Shown in pieces: positions 16,195 through 24,060 of a DNA stretch of 64,000 bases; position 1 is the first letter of the stretch; each line of letters starts with the position of its first letter. The stretch is from the NCBI GenBank assembly GCA_039808885.1, contig JBDHTX010000005.1:62001-126000 (forward strand), in the 5' to 3' direction. The DNA is from Dongia_A sp039808885 (GTDB lineage: Bacteria; Pseudomonadota; Alphaproteobacteria; Dongiales; Dongiaceae). Below the pieces are notes generated by a model. That model searched no databases. It saw only the letters and a program-made list of their open reading frames with translations, and was not told the origin of the DNA. Both the position numbers and the translations under genes were made by a program.

Positions 16195-18057
16195 TTGCGC
16201 GAAGGCGAGCCGACACGCAAGCTGACGACGATCCTATCCGCCGATGCCGCGGAATATTCCCGCATGATGCGCGCGGACGAGGACGGGACCTTCCGCGCCC
16301 TGCGCCTGTGCCGCCAGGCGATCGACCGCTCCGTCGACGATCACCAGGGCCGCATCTTCGCCACCGGCGGGGACAGCGTGACGGCCGAGTTCCCGAGCCC
16401 GGTGGAGGCGCTGCGCTGCGCCGTGGAGATCCAGCAAGCTGTTGAAAAAATTGGTGAAGACCTGCCGGACTCGAACCGGCTCCGATTCCGCATCGGGATC
16501 AACCTGGGCGACGTGCTGGTCGAGGGCGCCGACCTGATCGGCGATGGCGTGAACGTCGCGGCGCGCATCCAGCAGGTCGCCCAGGCGGGCGAGATCTGCA
16601 TGTCCGCCAGTGTCCATCAACTGGTTAACACCAGGGCGGGGTTCGCGTTCGACGATCTGGGCAGGATCACGGTCAAGAACATCGCCGAGCCGATCCATGT
16701 CTACCGCCTGCGCCTTGGCGCGACGGCGGCGCAATCGCGGCCCGCATCGCCGCCGCGCCGGAAGCTTTGGCTGCTCGCCGTCCTCGGGGCCGCGCTCGCC
16801 GCGCTGGGCGCCGGCCTTTATCTCGGCCTTGCCGGGGCGCCGACCGGTTCGCCGGAATCCAAGATGGACGCGGAACGCGCCAGCCACCCGTCGATCGCGG
16901 TTTTGCCCTTCGAGAACCTGAGCGGCGATGCCACGCAGGCGTATTTCGTCGACGGCATCACCGAGGATGTCATCTTGGCGCTGGGCCGCTTCTCCGACCT
17001 GACGGTGATGGCGCGCGAGGCGGTCGAGCAATACAAGGGCAAGGTGTTGAAGCCGGGCGAGCTCAACCGCGATCTCGGCGTGCGCTATTCGCTGCAGGGC
17101 AGCGTGCGGCGCGACGGCGACCGGGTGCGGGTGACGGCGATCCTGACCGACGCGCAGAGCGGCGCGCAATTGTGGTCCGACCGCTATGACGGCGAGGTCA
17201 AGGACGTCTTCGCCGTGCAGGACGACATCACCCAGAAGGTGGTCGGCACGCTCGCGATCAGGCTCAGCGACATCGAGCGCGCGCGATCCCTGGCGAAGCC
17301 GCCGGAAAACCTGCAGGCCTACGACTACCTGCAGCGCGGCTGGGACTATTACCGCCGCAACACGCGCGCCGACAACCGCGCGGCGCGCAAGCTGTTCGAG
17401 CAGGCCCTCGCGCTGGACCCGCGCTACGCCTCGGCCTATGTGGCGCTGGCGCAGACGCGCGTGCTGGCGGCCACCTCGGGCTGGACCGAACTGATGGCCG
17501 AGGGGCTGGCGGAGGCCGAGCAGCTGGCGCGCAAGGCGCTCGAGCTGGACGCCAGCAATGCCGAGGCGCACCAGGTCCTCGCCGACGTGTATCTCAGCCG
17601 CGGGCAATACGACCTCGCCCGCGCCGAGGCCGACCAGGCCATCGCGCTCAATCCCAACGATGCCTTCAGCCACGCGGCGCGCGGCGGCACGCTGGTCTTC
17701 GCCGGCGATGCGGAGGAGGCGCTGAAATCCTTCGCCGTCGCGCAGCGCCTCAACCCGCCGATGGCGCTGTTCCGGCTCTATCCGCTGGGCTGGGCCTACT
17801 ACCTCGTCCGGCGCTATGACGATGCCATCCGGGTGACGGAAAACGGCCTGTCGCAGAGCTCCTCGGACTATTTCGTGCACGCGGCCCTCGCCGCGTCCTA
17901 TGCGCAGCTTGGCCGCAAGGAGGATGCCGCCCGCGCCGCGGCGGCGACGCTGCGCGCCTGGCCCTTCTTCAAGGTCGACACCTTCGTCACGCAGTTCCGC
18001 AGCGAAGCCGATCGCGCCTTCATCGCCGAGGGCCTGCGCAAGGCCGGGCTGGACTAG
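16195..18057 (+). CDS. Class III adenylate/guanylate cyclase with TPR domain
   Basis: A 620-aa protein. The N-terminal class III nucleotide cyclase domain (about 8-170) has metal-binding Asp17 (LSADAAEYSR) and Asp60 (TGGDSV), and the GINLGDVLVEG...GDGVNVAARIQ signature. A single membrane segment (about 185-205) links to a TolB-like N-terminal fold (SIAVLPFENLSGD) and then tetratricopeptide repeats to the C terminus. It probably makes cAMP from a cytosolic catalytic domain under control of a periplasmic sensor. Start is TTG, with GGGGGC upstream as the only possible ribosome site; less sure. Its TAG overlaps the stop of the convergent next gene. Confidence 0.88.
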   Translation: MREGEPTRKLTTILSADAAEYSRMMRADEDGTFRALRLCRQAIDRSVDDHQGRIFATGGDSVTAEFPSPVEALRCAVEIQQAVEKIGEDLPDSNRLRFRIGINLGDVLVEGADLIGDGVNVAARIQQVAQAGEICMSASVHQLVNTRAGFAFDDLGRITVKNIAEPIHVYRLRLGATAAQSRPASPPRRKLWLLAVLGAALAALGAGLYLGLAGAPTGSPESKMDAERASHPSIAVLPFENLSGDATQAYFVDGITEDVILALGRFSDLTVMAREAVEQYKGKVLKPGELNRDLGVRYSLQGSVRRDGDRVRVTAILTDAQSGAQLWSDRYDGEVKDVFAVQDDITQKVVGTLAIRLSDIERARSLAKPPENLQAYDYLQRGWDYYRRNTRADNRAARKLFEQALALDPRYASAYVALAQTRVLAATSGWTELMAEGLAEAEQLARKALELDASNAEAHQVLADVYLSRGQYDLARAEADQAIALNPNDAFSHAARGGTLVFAGDAEEALKSFAVAQRLNPPMALFRLYPLGWAYYLVRRYDDAIRVTENGLSQSSSDYFVHAALAASYAQLGRKEDAARAAAATLRAWPFFKVDTFVTQFRSEADRAFIAEGLRKAGLD

Positions 18058-19718
18058 CGCGCGCCCTCTTCCAGGTACTTGTCGACCACGTTCCGCGTCA
18101 CGCGCTCGACCATCGCGTCGCGGCGGATCAGCCCGGCGACCCATTCGCAGCTGCCGGCGTGGAACACCTCGCCCTTGCCCCTGGCGAAGTTCACCATCAT
18201 GCCGTTGGTGCGCTTGATGCGCTCGACCTCCGCGGGGCCGTCTTTGCCCAGCAGGGTGCGGGCGAGGAACACGACGTCGAGATGGGCGATGAAGGAATCG
18301 TCGGGATCGACGCTCTCGCCTTCCTCGACCAGACTCGCCTGGCCCATCGCCAGGATCTGGGTGCCCGCCGGCGCGCCGCTGGTCGCGGTGGGATAGGGCT
18401 GGCCGTTCCGCATCTCGTAGTCGAGGCCGTCGACCTCATAGCCGAAGATCTTCGCCCCAGCGCCGAGCACGTCGCCGTAATGCAGGCCGGTGCCCTTGAA
18501 CGCCCAATGATCCGGGCGATAGATCGGGAACCCGCCGCTGCCGCGCGGCACGGCGCCGCCCCAGCCGACATAGATGCCGTTGGTGGTGTTGAGCCCGAAG
18601 GTGGCGGCACCCGGCCGGCCGATCTCCGGCGCCTCCCACAGATTGGTGACGAAGCGCTGCCGGTCGGTGCCGTAATACGGGTCTTCCTGCGGCGCGCGAT
18701 ACTTGTAGCAGACCTGGGTGCTGCCCGCGTCCTCCAGGCGGATCTGCCAGCAGAAATTCCCGGCGAAGCGCGCGACGCGGCCGCCGTCCTCGACATAGGC
18801 GTCGACGGCGTCGCGCATCGCCCATGACCAGTATTCGCAATGACCGATGAAGGCGACGCAGGCGTAGCGCCGCAGCAGCTCCGGCTCGAAATGGATGTCG
18901 GTCTGCGCGCAGATGTCGAGCGCGTAGCCCTGGCGCTCCGCCCAATGGGCGAAGCCACGGTCATAGGAGGCCCAGCCGGCGGAGGCGTATTTCTTCGAAT
19001 AGCCGTGGCGATAGGCCCATTCCATGTGGGGATATCGCGGCGGCGCCATCGGCGCCGGCGGTTCCGTCAGCGCGATGCGCGGCGCGTTGATCGGCAGTAC
19101 TACGAAACCTTTCGCCAGCGGCCGGTGGATCGACAGCACCGGCGAGAACTGGTCCCGGTTCGGCCCGGTGATGCCCTCGTAGTGGTTGGACCCGCCCCAG
19201 TCGTTATAGGCGGTCCAGGTTGCCGTCGCCGCCACCAGCAGCAGGCGCTTGCGCGGCGCGCCGTTGTTGCGCTGCAAGGTCGCGGCGCGGGGCGGGCGCA
19301 GGATGAACAGGTGATGATGCTCGTTGGCGCGGCGGTTGCCGCTCGCCGCGGCGCGGGTGGTGAGCCGATAGGCGGCCGAGGGCCAGTCCTCCGGCACCAC
19401 GAACTCGAACGCCACCGGCCAGTTGCAGCCGCGCGCCGAGCAATCCTCCGGCGTCTCCGCCTCGCTGCCGCTTAGTCCTTCTCGGACAAGCACAATCTCC
19501 GGATTCGCGGTGTCGCGCGTGAGCTCGAGGTCGAAGTGCTGCGCGGTGGTGGAAACATGCACCCGCACGGTCTCGCCGGGGGCATAGGAGAGGCGGTCGC
19601 AATAGGCCCAGATCTGGTGCCGCGCCGGGTCGGCGCTCTGCGGCCGCTCCGGCCAGATCGTAAACACCGCCGCCCGATGCAGGTCGTGGGCGGTCATGTC
19701 GCGCGCGTCTTTCGGCAT
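18054..19718 (-). CDS. N,N-dimethylformamidase large-subunit-like protein
   Basis: A 554-aa protein of the N,N-dimethylformamidase beta-subunit family: an N-terminal beta-sandwich (about 25-140) and a C-terminal glutamine-amidotransferase-like region with TWTAYNDWGGSNHYE, FEPELLRRY, GHCEYWSWAMRDAVD and VFHAGSCEWVAGL. The real DMFase has a mononuclear iron on Tyr/Glu ligands; I cannot align those residues reliably. No small-subunit gene is adjacent, so the substrate may be another amide. An ATG is used, with a GTG six codons upstream as alternative. The four-base CTAG at 18054-18057 serves as stop for both convergent genes. Confidence 0.82.
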   Translation of the reverse strand: MPKDARDMTAHDLHRAAVFTIWPERPQSADPARHQIWAYCDRLSYAPGETVRVHVSTTAQHFDLELTRDTANPEIVLVREGLSGSEAETPEDCSARGCNWPVAFEFVVPEDWPSAAYRLTTRAAASGNRRANEHHHLFILRPPRAATLQRNNGAPRKRLLLVAATATWTAYNDWGGSNHYEGITGPNRDQFSPVLSIHRPLAKGFVVLPINAPRIALTEPPAPMAPPRYPHMEWAYRHGYSKKYASAGWASYDRGFAHWAERQGYALDICAQTDIHFEPELLRRYACVAFIGHCEYWSWAMRDAVDAYVEDGGRVARFAGNFCWQIRLEDAGSTQVCYKYRAPQEDPYYGTDRQRFVTNLWEAPEIGRPGAATFGLNTTNGIYVGWGGAVPRGSGGFPIYRPDHWAFKGTGLHYGDVLGAGAKIFGYEVDGLDYEMRNGQPYPTATSGAPAGTQILAMGQASLVEEGESVDPDDSFIAHLDVVFLARTLLGKDGPAEVERIKRTNGMMVNFARGKGEVFHAGSCEWVAGLIRRDAMVERVTRNVVDKYLEEGAR

Positions 19719-20140
19719 CTTGGATCCCGGTCTCACTGCAATGCAGCGCGACTATCCGCTGCGCGCCATGCTCCGCGCAAGCGTCAGCGCGCGGCTTGAT
19801 CATTGCTGCGAAAGGAACGCCGCTCGGCCGAGCGACCTAGGGCCCCCGGCCAATTTGCGGATCGCGTTGCATCGGATATGCAGAGGATGGTTGTGCAATG
19901 GCGCGGTGCAATTTCGGGCGCGCGTCGAACGGTCTGTCTCTGGTCGCCGGTGCTTCACGCGGGTGTGCATGCTGCAAAATCACAGCGTTGCGCATCAATG
20001 TTCATAATGGACTGGTTGCGGACATTGCATCTTCCACTATCATCATTGGCAGCCGTTGGGGGGCCACGGCGCAAGAGCCGGCAGGCGCAGCTTCAACTGC
20101 ACCTTCGACTCCCGGGGGAAAATTAATAGGAGAGATCAGG
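19719..20140. other. Long intergenic region, no gene seen
   Basis: Divergent promoter space of about 420 bases, less GC-rich from 19860 to 20130. The frame of the next gene stays open upstream to 19898, but that part has no ribosome site and an unconserved look (many Cys, Gly and Arg residues), so I leave it out. No convincing promoter boxes or hairpins. Confidence 0.5.
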
Positions 20141-20950
20141 ATGCGTCCGGCATATGACGAGATCAGATTGGTCAAGGGACCCGCGCGCTTTCTTGCCGGC
20201 GTGCTCGCGCGCGCCATCGAGGACCTGGAGGAGCAGGGCCTCACGCTCGCGATCATGGAGCATGGCGAGTTCATGGAGATCAACCGCACGCATGAGCATC
20301 GCGGCTGGTATCCGCTGCACGATCATTACGGTCATGCGCGTTTCCGCGGCCTCGCCATCGCGGCCAGCGACTTCACCCGCGTCTTCGCCACCATCGCCTC
20401 GCGCCCGCTCGATCTCAACGGCCGCTCGGTGGGCGAGGCGTACGAGGATCTCACCTTTCCCTATCCGCATGGCGTGCCGATCAGCGCGCGCGACCGCTTC
20501 GACGACATCCCGCTCGCGGCCTATGGGCTGAAGGGCAACGGCGTCTATGTCGGCGGCATCTGGATCGATCCCGATGCGCGGCACGGCGGGACGGTCGGGC
20601 GCGAGCTGAAGAGCGGCATCCTCTCGTATCTCACGCGGTCGCTCTACGCCTGGTCCTACGGAACGGAGGATCCGGATTTCTTTTTCGGCATCGTCATCGA
20701 CGACCTGCTGCGCGGGCGCGAGCTCAACAAGTCGACGCTCGACCGCTATGGCTGGCGCTTCTGCGCGCCGGGGCCGAACTGGGTCAACCACTACCCGACG
20801 GCCGACCTGCCGGTGAACACCACCTGGATCGACCGCGCCGGCATCCTCGAATGCATCAGCGAGACGCCGTGGGTGAAGGAAGCCGGCATCGCCGGCCGCG
20901 AAGCCCCGGCCGCCGCCTCGCTCTCGGAGCACCGGCAGAAGATCGCGTAG
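20141..20950 (+). CDS. Hypothetical protein, possible acyltransferase fold
   Basis: A 269-aa protein I do not recognise. The start is fixed by AATAGGAGAG ten bases ahead of the ATG. The C-terminal half, YVGGIWIDPDARHGGTVG and then a helix and FFFGIVIDDLLRG, has the strand-loop-helix order of GNAT or autoinducer-synthase-like N-acyltransferases, but this is weak. Conserved-looking His/Tyr clusters (HEHRGWYPLHDHYGH, residues about 49-63) could bind metal or substrate. No signal peptide or membrane segment. Stands alone between two minus-strand genes. Confidence 0.68.
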   Translation: MRPAYDEIRLVKGPARFLAGVLARAIEDLEEQGLTLAIMEHGEFMEINRTHEHRGWYPLHDHYGHARFRGLAIAASDFTRVFATIASRPLDLNGRSVGEAYEDLTFPYPHGVPISARDRFDDIPLAAYGLKGNGVYVGGIWIDPDARHGGTVGRELKSGILSYLTRSLYAWSYGTEDPDFFFGIVIDDLLRGRELNKSTLDRYGWRFCAPGPNWVNHYPTADLPVNTTWIDRAGILECISETPWVKEAGIAGREAPAAASLSEHRQKIA

Positions 20951-20962
20951 CGGCGCATTGCA

Positions 20963-21778
20963 TCAGCCGCGCGGTCGCTCGATAAGACGGGCGATTGCGC
21001 GGCTGTAGCTCCACAGTACGATGCCAAGCAGCAATGTCGCCGCGGCCGCGCCATAGATGATCCTGGCCGGACCGAACAGGTTGCAGATGTCGAATGCGGC
21101 CCGGAGGCTTCCCGCGGTGACTGCACCCGATCCGATCGCACGCCAGTAATCCACCAGCGGCGCAATCAGAAAGCCCGCGGGAATCAGCGCGAGCATGCCC
21201 AGAAAGGTCAGCGCGAAGAGGGAGAAGTAGTGTCCCCTCCAGGCGCGCCAGGCCTCTTGGCCGCATCGGCGCCAACCGTGCAGGGCGGCGCAAGCCGGCG
21301 CGCAGAGCCCGAGGATCGTGAGCACCAGCCCTGCAAGGGACAGGGCGACCTTAAGCGCGAAGGCGATCGCGTCGCCGATGCCGGTGATCTCGGGATAGGA
21401 AAGTGTCGACTTGCCGTCATCCCAGGTTTCGACATGCATAGCCGGCTGCAGGGGCTCGAGCAGATCGATCGCCTCGCCGCACAGGATGAGCGCGACAAGG
21501 ACGCAGACCGTGACGCGCAAGGCATCCCGCCGACGCTCGCCATGCGGGCGCTGCCATGGGCCGGCGGAGTGCAACTGCCTTGGCGCCGCGCCCTCCGCGA
21601 AGAGCGCCACGAGGCAGCAGATCGCGAGGACCACATAGGCCACGTGGCTGAGGCTCAAGGCGAAGGGATGCCGCAGCACATGACCCGCGTCGACAAAGAC
21701 GAAAGCCGGCGCCGCCAGGAGCAGAGCCAGGATATGGCCCGGTGTCGACCTCACCTCGCGCCAGATGGATCTGAACAT
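20963..21778 (-). CDS. Polytopic membrane protein, unknown
   Basis: A 271-aa integral membrane protein not assignable to a family. Hydrophobic segments lie near residues 15-32, 42-62, 88-105, 140-162, 187-212 and 240-262, giving about six membrane spans. A soluble loop between spans 3 and 4 contains HVETWDDGKSTLSYPEITG and is probably periplasmic. Codon use and composition fit the genome. It lies downstream of tRNA-Ala on the same strand, 87 bases from it. Confidence 0.65.
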   Translation of the reverse strand: MFRSIWREVRSTPGHILALLLAAPAFVFVDAGHVLRHPFALSLSHVAYVVLAICCLVALFAEGAAPRQLHSAGPWQRPHGERRRDALRVTVCVLVALILCGEAIDLLEPLQPAMHVETWDDGKSTLSYPEITGIGDAIAFALKVALSLAGLVLTILGLCAPACAALHGWRRCGQEAWRAWRGHYFSLFALTFLGMLALIPAGFLIAPLVDYWRAIGSGAVTAGSLRAAFDICNLFGPARIIYGAAAATLLLGIVLWSYSRAIARLIERPRG

Positions 21779-21865
21779 GGCCCCCGCAATGTCCGATGCC
21801 GCGCAGGGCGCGGCGGAAAATCAACCGGGACGATACTGGAGCGGGCGGGTGAAAAGAACCTGAAT

Positions 21866-21941
21866 TGGTGGACCCGAACAGAATCGAACTGTCGACCTCC
21901 TCATTGCGAACGAGGCGCTCTCCCAACTGAGCTACGGGCCC
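21866..21941 (-). tRNA. tRNA-Ala (anticodon CGC), CCA encoded
   Basis: The cloverleaf folds fully: acceptor GGGCCCG/CGGGTCC, D stem GCTC/GAGC, anticodon stem CCTCG/TGAGG around loop TTCGCAA (anticodon CGC at 21906-21908), and T arm with TTCGATT. The G3-U70 wobble pair, the alanine identity element, is present. The 3' CCA is encoded. CGC reads GCG codons, frequent in such a GC-rich genome. Confidence 0.96.
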
Positions 21942-22158
21942 ACCGTGGTCAGAAGGTTCCCTGGGGAACGGGGCGGAATATGATGACGGGGGCGGGCGCT
22001 GTCAATGGTCAGGCGCGGCGCCGGAGCCTCCCCGGCGGCGCCGAGAAGCGGGCGATTTCAGGCGCTTAAGGCCGGTTCGCCGGCCGGCTCCGGCGGGCGG
22101 CCGCCCGCCTTGCGTCAAGACCTTGGCGCGGTTAGGTTTTCTTCCCATATCTCCGGCT

Positions 22159-22183
22159 GGCGCGACCCCGTTGGGGTCGCGCC
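22159..22183 (+). other. Perfect 11-bp hairpin in the yggT leader
   Basis: GGCGCGACCCC-GTT-GGGGTCGCGCC, a perfect stem with a three-base loop, ends 34 bases ahead of the yggT start and lacks a T-run. It could be a leader structure or protein site. The neighbouring stretch 22070-22120 is also rich in short GC palindromes. Confidence 0.5.
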
Positions 22184-22217
22184 GCACGCCATCAACAAGG
22201 GGCTCGGATAGACGCCT

Positions 22218-22499
22218 ATGTTCGCACTGCTCAACCTCATCGACACCGTCATCTGGCTCTACACGCTGGTTCTGCTGGTCCACATCGTGCTGAGCTGGCT
22301 GACCGCCTTCAACGTCGTCAACGCGCGGCATCCCTTCGTCAACGCGCTGCAGCGCATCGCCTACCAGCTCTGCGAGCCGGTGCTGGCGCCGATCCGCCGC
22401 TTCCTGCCGAAGATGAGCGGCCTCGATCTGTCGCCGATCGTGCTGGTGCTGCTGCTGCAATTCGCCCGCAACCTGATGTGGGAGCTGGCCGTCCGCTAG
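22218..22499 (+). CDS. YggT family membrane protein
   Basis: A 93-aa protein of the YggT family with two membrane spans (about 4-30 and 70-88) and the family's conserved middle: HPFVNALQRIAYQLCEPVLAPIRRFLP followed by LDLSPIVLVLLLQF. YggT proteins are linked to osmotic tolerance and, in other phyla, to thylakoid/cell-division organisation. It is followed after 28 bases by yggU, the classic yggT-yggU pair, then folD, so the three are likely one operon. Confidence 0.93.
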   Translation: MFALLNLIDTVIWLYTLVLLVHIVLSWLTAFNVVNARHPFVNALQRIAYQLCEPVLAPIRRFLPKMSGLDLSPIVLVLLLQFARNLMWELAVR

Positions 22500-22527
22500 G
22501 CTTCGCGCCGCGCGGGACGGTCGGCCG

Positions 22528-22842
22528 GTGCCCTGCCAGCCCATCGCCGGCGGCGTCCGCCTGCGCCTCAAGGTGGCGCCGAAGGCCAGGCGCAACGCGA
22601 TCGGCGGGTTGCTGGACGAGCCCGACGGCCGTCACGCCTTGAAGGTCGCGGTCACCGCCGCGCCCGAGGACGGCAAGGCGAATGCCGCCGTCATCGCCCT
22701 GCTGGCCAAGGAATTCGGTGTCGCAAAATCGGCCATATCGGTCGTCGCGGGCGCAACCGACCGGCGCAAGATTGTGGAGATTCGCGGCCAATCTGCGGAG
22801 CTGATGCAGAAAGTCGCGGTGCTGAGCGCAGCGCCGAAGTGA
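22528..22842 (+). CDS. DUF167 / YggU family protein
   Basis: A 104-aa protein of the DUF167 family. The hallmark APEDGKANAAVIALLAKEF motif is at residues about 49-67, followed by SAISVVAGATDRRKIVEI. The fold is a small alpha/beta domain of unknown function. The start is GTG. Its stop lies 11 bases before the folD ATG. Confidence 0.92.
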   Translation: MPCQPIAGGVRLRLKVAPKARRNAIGGLLDEPDGRHALKVAVTAAPEDGKANAAVIALLAKEFGVAKSAISVVAGATDRRKIVEIRGQSAELMQKVAVLSAAPK

Positions 22843-22853
22843 AAGAGGTTTCC

Positions 22854-23735
22854 ATGTCCGACCCGAAAGTGATCGACGGCAAAGCTTTCGCCGCGAAGCT
22901 GCGCGAGAAGATCGCGCGCCAGGTGAAGGAGCTGCAGGGCAAGCACGGCTTCACGCCCGGCCTCGCCGTCGTGCTGGTGGGCGAAGACCCGGCCAGCAAG
23001 GTCTATGTCCGCAACAAGGGCGAGCAGACCAAGGAAGCCGGCATGGCGAGCTTCGAATACAAGCTTCCGGCCACCACCTCTCAAGGAGAGCTGCTGGCGC
23101 TGATCGACAAGCTCAACAAGGACAAGGCGGTCAACGGCATCCTCTGCCAGTTGCCGGTGCCCAAGCAGATTGATCCTCAAGCGATCATCAACGCCATCGA
23201 CCCGGACAAGGACGTCGACGGCTTCCACGTGGTGAATGCCGGGCGGCTGGCGACCGGTGGGCAGGGGCTGGTCCCTTGTACGCCGTACGGCTGCCTGCTG
23301 CTGCTGAAGGATCGGCTCGGCGATCTCGCCGGCAAGCATGCGGTGGTGATCGGCCGCTCCAACATCGTCGGCAAGCCGATGGCGCAGCTGCTGCTCAATG
23401 AAAGCTGCACCGTCACCATCGCGCATTCCCGGACCAAGGATCTGCCCGCCGAAGTCCGCCGCGCCGACATCGTCGTCGCCGCCGTGGGCCGGCCGGAGAT
23501 GGTCAAGGGCGACTGGATCAAGGACGGCGCCGTGGTCATCGATGTCGGCATCAACCGCATCGAAAAGGACGGCAAGGGCAAGCTGGTGGGCGATGTCGAC
23601 TACGCCAGCTGCTATCCCAAGGCCTCGGCCATCACCCCGGTGCCGGGTGGCGTCGGCCCGATGACCATCGCGCTCCTGCTCAACAACACTCTGATCGCCG
23701 CCTGCCGGCAGCACGGCGTGAAGCTGCCGGAATAG
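22854..23735 (+). CDS. folD: Bifunctional methylenetetrahydrofolate dehydrogenase / cyclohydrolase
   Basis: A 293-aa cytosolic FolD, interconverting 5,10-methylene-THF and 10-formyl-THF with NADP. Seen: the catalytic Lys region KVYVRNKGEQTKEAG, the signature GILCQLPVP, the substrate loop DPDKDVDGFH, the NADP-binding VVIGRSNIVGKPMAQLL, and the C-terminal PVPGGVGPMTIALLLNNT. AAAGAGG lies before the ATG. Oddity: its last 99 bp recur, with eight mismatches, 1,389 bp downstream beyond an AT-rich cassette, so the present C terminus (HGVKLPE) may have come with the insertion and the displaced copy (HKVALPE) may be the original. Confidence 0.96.
   Translation: MSDPKVIDGKAFAAKLREKIARQVKELQGKHGFTPGLAVVLVGEDPASKVYVRNKGEQTKEAGMASFEYKLPATTSQGELLALIDKLNKDKAVNGILCQLPVPKQIDPQAIINAIDPDKDVDGFHVVNAGRLATGGQGLVPCTPYGCLLLLKDRLGDLAGKHAVVIGRSNIVGKPMAQLLLNESCTVTIAHSRTKDLPAEVRRADIVVAAVGRPEMVKGDWIKDGAVVIDVGINRIEKDGKGKLVGDVDYASCYPKASAITPVPGGVGPMTIALLLNNTLIAACRQHGVKLPE
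23637..23735 (+). repeat. Left copy of the folD 3'-end direct repeat (candidate attachment site)
   Basis: This is the end of the intact folD. Compared with 25026-25124 it has one mismatch (23690) in the first 78 bp, then seven mismatches in the last 21 bp, with equal length throughout. The pattern is that of an element that entered the 3' end of a gene and restored its reading frame. Confidence 0.85.
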
Positions 23736-23794
23736 GGCTGCAGCACCTAAATCCAAAACAAAGCAATGACTTGCGTGTGACAGCTTGGCACATA

Positions 23795-23822
23795 TTGACT
23801 AATCGAATCAAAGGGTTATATA
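23795..23822 (+). promoter_or_regulatory. Strong sigma70-type promoter of the cassette
   Basis: TTGACT (23795-23800), a 16-base spacer and TATATA (23817-23822; an overlapping TATATA gives an 18-base spacer). It is near-consensus and stands out in a genome where such promoters are rarely legible. It lies 25 bp ahead of the first cassette gene. Confidence 0.65.
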
Positions 23823-23847
23823 TATAGTCCTTGCCCAGGGAAGCCCA

Positions 23848-24060
23848 ATGACCGGACCCTTCAATACCCGTCTCGCAAATTTGTATTTTGGACTTGTGCA
23901 ATCGGGCCAGATCGAGCCGGTTGATGAGCTTTTACGCTTTCGCTATCCTTCCGTGCGTCAGGTGGTTCCAACGTTTACGACATACGGGATAACCGACAGA
24001 TTGCATCCACGTCCGGATTCAGAGGAAGTCGGTGCCCAACTGGAATCAAGTACTACGTGA
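23848..24060 (+). CDS. Small hypothetical protein of the cassette (70 aa)
   Basis: A 70-aa protein of unknown family. The start has AGGGAAG seven bases upstream and follows a near-consensus promoter. The sequence is amphipathic at the N terminus (RLANLYFGLVQSGQIEPVDELL), then a basic/aromatic middle, with no membrane segment or signal. The end overlaps the following protease gene by 29 bases in another frame, implying coupled translation. Composition is AT-rich like the rest of the cassette. Could be a partner or regulator of the protease; a truncated fragment is the alternative. Confidence 0.6.
   Translation: MTGPFNTRLANLYFGLVQSGQIEPVDELLRFRYPSVRQVVPTFTTYGITDRLHPRPDSEEVGAQLESSTT

Noticed and set aside
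16234..18144. A 636-codon frame opposite the cyclase gene
   Set aside because: The plus-strand frame encodes a complete cyclase-TPR protein; the antisense frame is Arg/Gln/His-rich filler without motifs.
19898..20140. Extension of the 269-aa hypothetical protein to an upstream ATG (350 aa)
   Set aside because: The added segment has no ribosome site and an irregular Cys/Gly/Arg composition, whereas AGGAGAG precedes the ATG at 20141.
22839..22853. GTG start for folD overlapping the yggU stop
   Set aside because: It would add five residues ahead of the family start; the ATG at 22854 follows AAAGAGG at suitable spacing.
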